From: an uncultured Rickettsiales bacterium
GTDB taxonomy: Bacteria > Pseudomonadota > Alphaproteobacteria > Rickettsiales > Rickettsiaceae
Length of the DNA stretch: 34,292 bases
Assembly (NCBI GenBank): GCA_903828265.1
Contig: CAIKLL010000030.1
Span: forward strand, 1-34,292
Reading direction: 5' to 3'
Shown piece after piece: positions 1 to 6,845 of the stretch. The notes beneath the pieces are model-generated. The model was given only the letters and a program-made list of their open reading frames with translations. It searched no databases and was not told where the DNA came from. Both the position numbers and the translations under genes were made by a program. Every line of letters starts with the position of its first letter. Position 1 is the first letter of the stretch.

Positions 1-29
1 ATAATACACAGTTGTGATACATTTTTTCA

Positions 30-75
30 TGTTGAGTTATCGATCTTTTGTTAAAAAATACATCATAACTCAACA
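30..75. repeat. Perfect 11-bp inverted repeat
   Basis: TGTTGAGTTAT at 30-40 is matched exactly by ATAACTCAACA at 65-75, with a 24-nt spacer that is AT-rich. In RNA it would form an 11-bp hairpin. No T-run follows on either strand, so it does not look like a standard intrinsic terminator. It could be a palindromic intergenic element or the decayed end of an upstream gene's 3' region; function unknown. Confidence 0.6.
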
Positions 76-130
76 CTTGCTATCCTGCAAAACCAATATA
101 TCTAACCTTTTCTATTGTTGTTTATCCTAA

Positions 131-376
131 ACTGGCGTTAAAAATATTAAACCAGAACTAATAAACCATCATATTTACACTAAAAATTACGTTTATCAGC
201 TTGAGAAACTAGGATTTAGGCAATTCCTTAAGAATAAAGGAGCGGTTTGTGATAAAATTATAGAAGGTCCTAAATACACCAGCGAAACCGAAAGTTACAT
301 AGCTAAATGTACTAATGGCAATATCTATTTACTAAAATTCGATTATGAGGAAAGTAAATGGCTACTGATAAAATAA
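131..376 (+). pseudogene. Short open frame without start codon, probable gene remnant
   Basis: From 131 to the TAA at 374-376 there is an uninterrupted frame of 81 codons with coding-like composition. Its product includes YQLEKLGFRQFLKNKGAVC and ends KCTNGNIYLLKFDYEESKW plus a few residues. It has two cysteines spaced like those of small exported proteins, but I do not recognise the family. There is no ATG in it; the same frame extends upstream to an ATG at 29 but is broken by a TAA at 128-130. The part before that stop does not resemble a signal peptide. It ends 20 bp before the 3' end of convergent xthA1. Most likely the 3' remnant of a small gene disabled by a nonsense change or a lost 5' end; a functional gene with a non-ATG start (for example ATT at 146) is possible. 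Confidence 0.4.
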
Positions 377-395
377 AATATAAGTTACAACAGGC

Positions 396-1184
396 TTATT
401 CATAAACGGCTATAACAGGAGCATGATCGGATGGTTTGCTTTGCGTTCTTGTCTGGTAATCTATAAAACAATCCTTTAGAAAAGGTAAGCCATTAGAACT
501 AGATAGGATGGAATCTATTCGCATCCCCTTGTTTTGCTCAAAGGCTCCTGCTCTATAATCCCACCAGGAAAATTCCTTTTTTTCCGGGTGGATCATTCTG
601 AAATTATCAACAAAACCGAAATTCAGTATCTTCCGCAACCTAGCTTTTTCTTTAATTGTAAAGCAGGTAGTATCCTGTAAATTATCTGGATCATAAACGT
701 CAATATCAAACGGGGCAATGTTATAGTCTGCTCCAATAAATAATTTTTCATCATAAGATACCAAACTATTTATATAATTAGTGAATTGGTCATAAAATTT
801 TAGCTTCATCTCAAATTTATCGCTACCTACTTCTCCTCCACCATTTGGAGCATATAAAGATATCACTCTAGTAAATCCCATAAAACTGTTAAAGCAGATT
901 TCAATAAATCTTGCCTGATCGGAGAGTAAATTACCGGGAAAATCAGTTTTTACTTCATCAGCCGGAATTTTCGAGAGAATAGCTACCCCATTATAGGATT
1001 TCTGACCATTAATATATAAATTATAAGGCAAGTGGGATAGTAACTCATAAGGGAATTTGCTAGTTTCACATTTTAGTTCCTGCAGACATATAACATCAGG
1101 ATTATGTTGGTCTATAAAATCAATTAAATTATTTATTCGTATATTAATTGAATTTATATTCCAGCTTGCTATTTTAAGTTTCAT
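396..1184 (-). CDS. xthA1: Exodeoxyribonuclease III (AP endonuclease), paralogue 1
   Basis: A 262-residue exonuclease III family enzyme (endonuclease/exonuclease/phosphatase fold) that cleaves the backbone at abasic sites and trims 3' blocking groups in base-excision repair. Catalytic landmarks are all visible: WN at residues 8-9, the metal-binding Glu in QELK (E36), the D/N pair in ADYNIAP (D153, N155), SWWDYR near 206, and the C-terminal SDH (252-254). Length matches the family. It starts 24 bp after mutM ends on the same strand, so glycosylase and AP endonuclease are probably co-transcribed from the mutM promoter. A second exonuclease III gene lies at 4873; the two proteins differ clearly, so this is an old paralogy, as known in Rickettsia (xthA1/xthA2). 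The name is assigned by family; which paralogue is 1 or 2 is my assumption. Confidence 0.9.
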   Translation of the reverse strand: MKLKIASWNINSINIRINNLIDFIDQHNPDVICLQELKCETSKFPYELLSHLPYNLYINGQKSYNGVAILSKIPADEVKTDFPGNLLSDQARFIEICFNSFMGFTRVISLYAPNGGGEVGSDKFEMKLKFYDQFTNYINSLVSYDEKLFIGADYNIAPFDIDVYDPDNLQDTTCFTIKEKARLRKILNFGFVDNFRMIHPEKKEFSWWDYRAGAFEQNKGMRIDSILSSSNGLPFLKDCFIDYQTRTQSKPSDHAPVIAVYE

Positions 1185-1208
1185 AATGTTTTGCGTTATT
1201 AAAGAGGT

Positions 1209-2033
1209 TTATATTTTCTGGCAAGTAGGACAAAAATAGGTTGCTCTTCCGCTTTGTACTATTCTAACTATTTTCGTCGTGCAAGAATAGCAGTCCGAAT
1301 TTTTTCGATCGTACACATTTAGTTTTTGCTTAAAATATCCCGGTTTATTATCACCGTTTACAAAATCCCGAAGTGTGGTACCGCCTTCTTCTATTGCCTG
1401 CTTTAGCACCAAAATAATTGAGCGTGTTAGTTCCAAAATTTCACTTTTTGTTAGATTTTGAGCCGGTTTTAATGGGTTTATTCTGCTCAAAAATAGGCTC
1501 TCCGAGGCATAAATGTTCCCTACTCCTACCAAAATTTTATTATCCATGATCACTGATTTTATTGGCGCTTTTCTATTTTTAAAATAGCTCGCCAAATACT
1601 CTGCGTTAAACTCTGCAGATAATGGCTCTAACCCGATATTTTGTAGGTATTTCTCGGATTTTAACTCATCAGTAGCAGCAACATATACCATACCAAAACG
1701 CCTTGCATCATTAAACACAAGAAGATTACCGTCATCTAGAGAAAAAGCTACATGATCATGTTTCTGAAAACTATAATCGCCTTTTCTTAGCGTTAACCTA
1801 CCCGTCATCCCAAGGTGAAATATTATGGAATTATTATTGGTAAGCTCTACGACTAGATATTTAGCAATTCTTTGTACATTCGTAATAAAAGAATTTATGG
1901 TTTTAGCTGATAAATTCGGATCTAACTCATATCTCAATGATTTTCGAAACTGACTGAAAGAGGTGATTTTATGACCCATAATATGATTTTTTAAGGAACG
2001 TTTTAATGTTTCTACTTCTGGCAATTCCGGCAT
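1209..2033 (-). CDS. mutM: Formamidopyrimidine-DNA glycosylase (Fpg/MutM)
   Basis: A 274-residue bifunctional glycosylase/AP lyase that removes 8-oxoguanine and formamidopyrimidines. The N-terminus reads MPELPEVETL, giving the catalytic Pro2 and Glu3 after removal of Met1. The middle contains the helix-two-turn-helix region (VGNIYASESLF). The C-terminus has the zinc finger with four cysteines C248, C251, C268 and C271 and the DNA-contacting arginine R263. Length is normal. It is transcribed away from ubiE and is followed by xthA1 24 bp downstream, which gives a compact two-gene repair operon. A good sigma70-type promoter is visible 37-64 bp upstream of the start. Confidence 0.95.
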   Translation of the reverse strand: MPELPEVETLKRSLKNHIMGHKITSFSQFRKSLRYELDPNLSAKTINSFITNVQRIAKYLVVELTNNNSIIFHLGMTGRLTLRKGDYSFQKHDHVAFSLDDGNLLVFNDARRFGMVYVAATDELKSEKYLQNIGLEPLSAEFNAEYLASYFKNRKAPIKSVIMDNKILVGVGNIYASESLFLSRINPLKPAQNLTKSEILELTRSIILVLKQAIEEGGTTLRDFVNGDNKPGYFKQKLNVYDRKNSDCYSCTTKIVRIVQSGRATYFCPTCQKI

Positions 2034-2069
2034 TTATTTAATATGCTGATATTAATTGATAAGCTATAA

Positions 2070-2097
2070 CTTATACTATTAATTTATATTCGGTCAA
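2070..2097 (-). promoter_or_regulatory. Predicted sigma70 promoter of mutM-xthA1
   Basis: Minus-strand -35 TTGACC (2092-2097, 5/6 to consensus) and -10 TATAAG (2070-2075, 5/6) are separated by 16 bp. Transcription would start near 2063, about 30 nt before the mutM ATG. The -35 box lies only six bases before the ubiE start on the other strand, so the divergent genes share a very tight control region. Inferred from sequence only. Confidence 0.6.
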
Positions 2098-2102
2098 TAA
2101 TC

Positions 2103-2879
2103 ATGAACAAAAACAAAAGAACTCCTAATAGTAAGAGCACAATGAATTTTGGTTTCCAAAAAGTTACTGCCACACAGAAACGCCTGCTAGTAGACGAGGT
2201 ATTTTCTGACGTGGCCGGTAAATACGATTTAATGAATGATCTAATGAGTTTTGGCGTCCATCGTCTTTGGAAAGATATTTTTTGTAAAATGATCCCAAAT
2301 CTGGATAGCAATGTAATAGATGTTGCAGGTGGTACTGGTGATATAGCATTTAGAATTAAAGCAAGAGGTAAAGAACTAAACCAGAATCCTTATATTGTTA
2401 TTTGTGATATTAACCAAGAAATGCTAAAAGTTTGTAAAGATAAAGCCATAAATAAAAATATTTTGCAGGGTCTTGACTTGGTAGTAGGGAATGCAGAAAA
2501 ATTACCATTTGCCGATAATAGCTTCGATTATTATACTATAGCTTTTGGCATTAGAAACATGTTATCAATTGAAGAGACTTTAAAAGAAGCATATAGAGTA
2601 TTAAAACCAACCGGTAAATTCTTATGCTTGGAATTTTCACAAGTTCAGAATGAATTAATGAAACCACTATATGATTTTTATTCCTTTAATGTTATTCCCC
2701 ATATAGGAAAATACGTGGTTAATAACAAGGAGGCGTATCAATATTTAAGCGAAAGTATAAGCATGTTTCCTAACCAGGAAGATTTCAAAACAAAAATTCA
2801 AAATGCTGGATTTATGGATGTAAATTATAAAAATTTGACATTCGGAATTGCTGCTATCCATTATGGCTATAAAATATGA
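2103..2879 (+). CDS. ubiE: Ubiquinone biosynthesis C-methyltransferase UbiE
   Basis: A 258-residue SAM-dependent methyltransferase that C-methylates the demethoxy-benzoquinol intermediate of ubiquinone (and demethylmenaquinol where present). The opening FSDVAGKYDLMNDLMSFGVHR segment (residues 34-54) is the UbiE/COQ5 signature. The SAM-binding glycine loop is VIDVAGGTGD (71-80), and the second family signature YRVLKPTGKFLCLEFS lies near 161-176. ATG at 2103 has no clear ribosome-binding site; the in-frame ATG at 2142 (residue 14, MNFGFQKV) is preceded by AAGAG and matches the usual start of rickettsial UbiE, so the protein may be 245 residues. The stop overlaps the ubiB start (ATGA), which indicates translational coupling in a ubiquinone operon. 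Confidence 0.93.
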   Translation: MNKNKRTPNSKSTMNFGFQKVTATQKRLLVDEVFSDVAGKYDLMNDLMSFGVHRLWKDIFCKMIPNLDSNVIDVAGGTGDIAFRIKARGKELNQNPYIVICDINQEMLKVCKDKAINKNILQGLDLVVGNAEKLPFADNSFDYYTIAFGIRNMLSIEETLKEAYRVLKPTGKFLCLEFSQVQNELMKPLYDFYSFNVIPHIGKYVVNNKEAYQYLSESISMFPNQEDFKTKIQNAGFMDVNYKNLTFGIAAIHYGYKI

Positions 2880-4267
2880 TCAATTGCATTAAGAATATTG
2901 CTAACCTCGTATTATTTTTACATAAGATAAGCGAATATCAAATTCTTACCTATTCGGAAAAAATAAAAATACCTCGAAGAATAAGGCTACTAGCTGGGTT
3001 AGTATGCCTAATTTCAAACCCTAAAAAATTTTTCATAAAACCAAAACAAGCGTTTGGAATAAGGTTAGCAAATTTCTTCAAGGATCTAGGTCCAATTTAT
3101 ATTAAATTCGGCCAAACTCTTTCAACCAGGCCGGATTTAATTGGGCAAGACGTAGCACATCACTTAAAATCCCTACAGGATAAGCTGCCTGCTTTCGACT
3201 CTAAAATTGCCAAAGCCAAAATAGAAGAAACTTTTGGCACTAAAATATCTGAAATATTTTCTAGCTTTAATGATATTCCAGTTGCTGCAGCTTCTATTGC
3301 TCAAGTTCACAAAGCCGTACTGGTAACCGGCCAAAAAGTGGCGGTCAAAATATTAAGACCCGATATTACTAGAACCTATAATAACGATATTATATTTTTG
3401 GAATTTATTGCTAGTGTTACGGCAAAATTTGTCAGGATCTCGCAAAGACTCAAACCGCGTGAGGTAATAGCAGTTTTCCGAGAATCAATGAATTGCGAGC
3501 TCAATCTCCTTATGGAAGCCGCAGCCGCTTCAAGGCTTGCCGATAATTTCGCTCTGGACAAGAGCATTTGTATACCAAAAATTTACTGGGAATTAACTTC
3601 AGAGGAAATAATAACTTTAGAATGGATCAACGGTATATCAATTTACCACAGGGAAAAACTGGTCAAAAATAAATTAGATCCTGATGAGATTGCTGCTAAA
3701 ATTGCAGTTATCTTTTTTAATCAAGCCTATAGAGATGGGTTTTTCCACGCTGATTTGCACCCTGGAAATATTCTTGTAAAGAAAAACGGCGAGATAGCAC
3801 TTATAGATTTTGGCATTATAGGTATTTTGTCAGAAGATGATAGGCTAGCTATTGCCGAAATATTATATGCTTTTTTAAAACGAGATTACAAACTAGTCGC
3901 AAGTGTTCATCATAGGATAGGCTATATCCCTAAAAATACGAATTTAGAACTTTTTGCCCAACGGTGCCGGGCAATAGCCGAACCGATTATCGGCAAACAG
4001 ATTAAAAATATTTCGATAGGAAATCTTTTAGCTCAGCTATTCAAAATCACTGAAGAATTTGGTATGGAAACGCAGCCCCAACTTTTACTCCTCCAGAAAA
4101 CCGTTGTAGTCGTAGAGGGTATAGGACAAAGTCTAGATCCGGAGATTAATATGTGGCAACTAGCCGAACCGTGGATAAAAAAATGGGCGGTAAAAAATTT
4201 GACTCCGGAAGCAAAATTACTTAGGATAGCTAAAAAATTTATAAATAGGATTGCTGAGGATTTATAG
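2876..4267 (+). CDS. ubiB: Ubiquinone biosynthesis atypical kinase/ATPase UbiB (ABC1/ADCK family)
   Basis: A 463-residue member of the UbiB/ADCK protein-kinase-like family, which supports the membrane-bound ubiquinone-synthesis complex, probably through ATPase activity. Family hallmarks: KxGQ motif KFGQ (77-80) followed by TLSTRPDLIG, the alanine-rich nucleotide loop AAASIAQVH (137-145), the lysine in VAVK (158), the catalytic-loop HADLHPGN (291-298) and DFG (311-313). It overlaps ubiE by 4 bp. E. coli UbiB is longer (about 546 residues) and ends in two membrane helices; this protein stops at about the end of the kinase-like fold with a charged tail and no obvious C-terminal membrane anchor. 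An N-terminal hydrophobic stretch (residues 4-16) is too short to count as a helix with confidence. Confidence 0.93.
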   Translation: MINCIKNIANLVLFLHKISEYQILTYSEKIKIPRRIRLLAGLVCLISNPKKFFIKPKQAFGIRLANFFKDLGPIYIKFGQTLSTRPDLIGQDVAHHLKSLQDKLPAFDSKIAKAKIEETFGTKISEIFSSFNDIPVAAASIAQVHKAVLVTGQKVAVKILRPDITRTYNNDIIFLEFIASVTAKFVRISQRLKPREVIAVFRESMNCELNLLMEAAAASRLADNFALDKSICIPKIYWELTSEEIITLEWINGISIYHREKLVKNKLDPDEIAAKIAVIFFNQAYRDGFFHADLHPGNILVKKNGEIALIDFGIIGILSEDDRLAIAEILYAFLKRDYKLVASVHHRIGYIPKNTNLELFAQRCRAIAEPIIGKQIKNISIGNLLAQLFKITEEFGMETQPQLLLLQKTVVVVEGIGQSLDPEINMWQLAEPWIKKWAVKNLTPEAKLLRIAKKFINRIAEDL

Positions 4268-4350
4268 GAAAATTTCCCCTCCACTTGGTAAGTAAATACT
4301 ATTTCATTTAAACAATTATCATAATAGCAGAATATTGACTTTCGAAAATC

Positions 4351-4863
4351 ATGACAAACCCTATTATCATACATGGCAGTTCCAGAACATTTGGCGAAAC
4401 GAGAAAAGTAGTAGATTCAATCATCGGGAATAATAAAATACCAATTATCGATCTTAAATCTCTTGATATATCTATTTATGATTATGACCATTACAATAAG
4501 AATGACGATTTTATACCATTAATGGAGAAAATAATAACACATGACCTAATTGTACTAGCTACTCCTGTTTATTGGTATACGATGAGTGCTACCATGAAAA
4601 TTTTTTTGGACCGTTTAACTGACCTACTGGATATCAGAAAAGATTTAGGGCGTAAATTATATGGCAAGAAACTATTTATCATCAGCAGTTTGGCGTCTAA
4701 CCTATTACCACAAGGCTTTGAATATCCTTTTTGGCAAACTGCAGAATATTTAAAAATGGAGTATAAGGGCTGCAGTTTTATCTCTAGCTCTAAAAATTCG
4801 GAGTACCAGAAAAATAATGAGTTAGAAATCCAGAAGGCAAGGGCTGTTTTATTTGAAAATTAG
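4351..4863 (+). CDS. Flavodoxin-fold NAD(P)H-dependent oxidoreductase
   Basis: A 170-residue protein of the flavodoxin-like FMN-reductase/NAD(P)H oxidoreductase superfamily. The N-terminal beta strand followed by HGSSRTFGET (8-17) is the FMN phosphate-binding loop. TPVYWYTMSATMKIFLDRL (71-89) is the second flavin-contacting segment typical of the family. Probable role: two-electron reduction of quinones, flavins or electrophiles in the cytoplasm; the exact substrate cannot be told. It lies 83 bp after ubiB and 9 bp before xthA2, so it probably belongs to the same plus-strand transcription unit. No gene symbol is justified. Confidence 0.8.
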   Translation: MTNPIIIHGSSRTFGETRKVVDSIIGNNKIPIIDLKSLDISIYDYDHYNKNDDFIPLMEKIITHDLIVLATPVYWYTMSATMKIFLDRLTDLLDIRKDLGRKLYGKKLFIISSLASNLLPQGFEYPFWQTAEYLKMEYKGCSFISSSKNSEYQKNNELEIQKARAVLFEN

Positions 4864-4872
4864 ACAATAAAT

Positions 4873-5652
4873 ATGAAAATAGCAACCTGGAACATAAATT
4901 CGCTACGTCTTAGACTAGATTTACTATCTGCTTTTGCAAAGATCAGTAATCCTGATATAATCTGCCTCCAAGAAACTAAAACACCTGATGATCTCTTCCC
5001 CCAAGATGAAATTAGGAAGATAGGCTACAAGTACATGGCTTTTAGGGGAGAGAAATCCTATAACGGGGTTGCAATTTTGTCTAAACACCCTATTGATAAC
5101 ATTTTTGCTTCTAGCTTTTATAATGAGGATAAAAGGCATATTTCTGCTAAAATAAGAGATCTCGAGGTTCACAATTTTTATGTACCGGCCGGTGGGGATG
5201 AGCCAGACATTGATATTAATCCTAAATTTAAGCATAAACTAGAATATATTAAGTCAGTTCAAAACTGGTTTTTAACCAACCGAAATAAAAACGATAAAAT
5301 AATATTAGCCGGTGATTTAAATATTGCTCCGCATGCGAATGATGTATGGTCTAGTTCGCAGTTAAAAAACGTAGTAAGCCATACACCACTTGAGCGGGAA
5401 TTATTAATAAATCTCCAAAGTTCATTCGAGTTCATCGATAGCGCCAGATTTTTTACTAATATGGAAGAAAAACTATATAGCTGGTGGAGTTACAGGAATA
5501 GAGATTGGAAGAAGTCCAACCGGGGCCGAAGATTAGATCATATATGGATAACCCAACCTCTAAAACATCAGCTCAAAAGCATTACTACCCTTAAAGAAGC
5601 TCGGGACTGGATAAGGCCATCCGACCATGTACCTTTTATAATTGAGTTATGA
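4873..5652 (+). CDS. xthA2: Exodeoxyribonuclease III (AP endonuclease), paralogue 2
   Basis: A 259-residue exonuclease III family protein. Key residues: WN at 6-7, the metal-binding Glu in QETK (E34), GDLNIAP with D147 and N149, SWWSYR plus the RGRRLDHIWI segment, and the C-terminal SDH (250-252). It is closer to canonical Xth than the paralogue at 396-1184 because it keeps QETK and GDLNIAP. It starts 9 bp after the flavoprotein and its TGA overlaps the hemW ATG (ATGA), so it is embedded in the plus-strand operon rather than with mutM. Confidence 0.9.
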   Translation: MKIATWNINSLRLRLDLLSAFAKISNPDIICLQETKTPDDLFPQDEIRKIGYKYMAFRGEKSYNGVAILSKHPIDNIFASSFYNEDKRHISAKIRDLEVHNFYVPAGGDEPDIDINPKFKHKLEYIKSVQNWFLTNRNKNDKIILAGDLNIAPHANDVWSSSQLKNVVSHTPLERELLINLQSSFEFIDSARFFTNMEEKLYSWWSYRNRDWKKSNRGRRLDHIWITQPLKHQLKSITTLKEARDWIRPSDHVPFIIEL

Positions 5653-6806
5653 GTACTATTTCAATTTATGTTCATTGGCCTTTTTGTTTGTCACTTTGCC
5701 CCTACTGCGACTTTAATTCTTATATCGCAAGTAAGACAGACCATAGTAGATGGCTAAAAGCTTATGAAAAAGAGCTAGGACACTTTGCATGGAAAATTAA
5801 AGACAAAGAAATTAAATCTATATTTTTTGGAGGTGGGACACCTTCACTTATGGAACCTTTTGTAGTTCAAGGTGTAATAGATAAAATAGCTTCTATCGGC
5901 GCAATTTCCGATTCTTGCGAAATAACACTTGAGGCTAACCCTACCTCTTTTGAAACAGATAAATTCAAGCAATTTAAATCAGCAGGAGTCAACAGAGTTT
6001 CCCTTGGTATACAAGCATTTGATGAAAGAGATTTATCGGTTCTCGGAAGAAAACATTCTAGCAGTGAAGCTATTAAGGCTATCGAATCGGCAAGCAAGAT
6101 TTTTTCTAGATACTCATTTGATTTAATTTATGCACGCCCAGATCAAACTCTTGAAAAATGGCAGGAAGAGCTAAAATTTGCTTTAACGCTTGCAGGTAAC
6201 CATATTTCTCTTTATCAGCTAACCATTGAAAAAGGCACGCCGTTTTTTAACCTTTTTCGCCATAATAAACTTTCATTACCAGCAGATGATTTAGCAGCTA
6301 CCTTATATGAATGGACTAGTTCCTACCTTAAAGAGCATGATTATACTCGTTATGAAATATCAAATTATGCCAAAAGTGGAGAGGAATGTATCCATAATTT
6401 ATGCTACTGGAATTATGACGAATATATAGGTATAGGCCCTGGAGCTCACAGCCGCCTTCATGATAGGTCCGGAGTATTAGCGGTGATGATGTCCCACAAA
6501 CCGGATAAATGGTTAAATTCTGTGGAATTGCAAGGTCACGGCATTCAAAACAATGTAAGGCTTTCAAACTCTGAAATAGCTGAGGAATTAATAATGATGG
6601 GAACAAGACTATCTACCGGGGTAAATGAAGAGTCCCTACTACAACTTACAAAGCTAAGATTTATCGATGTTTTTAATTATGATATTGTAAATGACTACGT
6701 CACAAAAGGGTTAATAACTACCTCAGGCAATAGGTTAAGACTTACTGAACATGGTCTGTTATTACATAATTATTTAATACCAAGACTGCTCTCTACATCA
6801 CTTTAA
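5649..6806 (+). CDS. hemW: HemW-like radical SAM protein (heme chaperone)
   Basis: A 385-residue member of the HemN/HemW branch of radical SAM enzymes. The [4Fe-4S] motif CX3CX2C is CLSLCPYC with C13, C17 and C20, followed by the SAM-contacting FGGGTPSL (60-67) and the family segment VSLGIQAFDERDLSVLGR near 117. A C-terminal HemN_C-like winged region covers the last 80 or so residues. Length (about 380) and lack of the longer HemN N-terminus fit HemW, which binds heme and delivers it to membrane respiratory proteins, rather than the oxygen-independent coproporphyrinogen dehydrogenase HemN. Older annotations of such genes as hemN are common. Translation is probably coupled to xthA2. Confidence 0.87.
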   Translation: MSTISIYVHWPFCLSLCPYCDFNSYIASKTDHSRWLKAYEKELGHFAWKIKDKEIKSIFFGGGTPSLMEPFVVQGVIDKIASIGAISDSCEITLEANPTSFETDKFKQFKSAGVNRVSLGIQAFDERDLSVLGRKHSSSEAIKAIESASKIFSRYSFDLIYARPDQTLEKWQEELKFALTLAGNHISLYQLTIEKGTPFFNLFRHNKLSLPADDLAATLYEWTSSYLKEHDYTRYEISNYAKSGEECIHNLCYWNYDEYIGIGPGAHSRLHDRSGVLAVMMSHKPDKWLNSVELQGHGIQNNVRLSNSEIAEELIMMGTRLSTGVNEESLLQLTKLRFIDVFNYDIVNDYVTKGLITTSGNRLRLTEHGLLLHNYLIPRLLSTSL

Positions 6807-6845
6807 AATTTACCTAGCAGTATTTCTTTACTACACTTTATAAAA

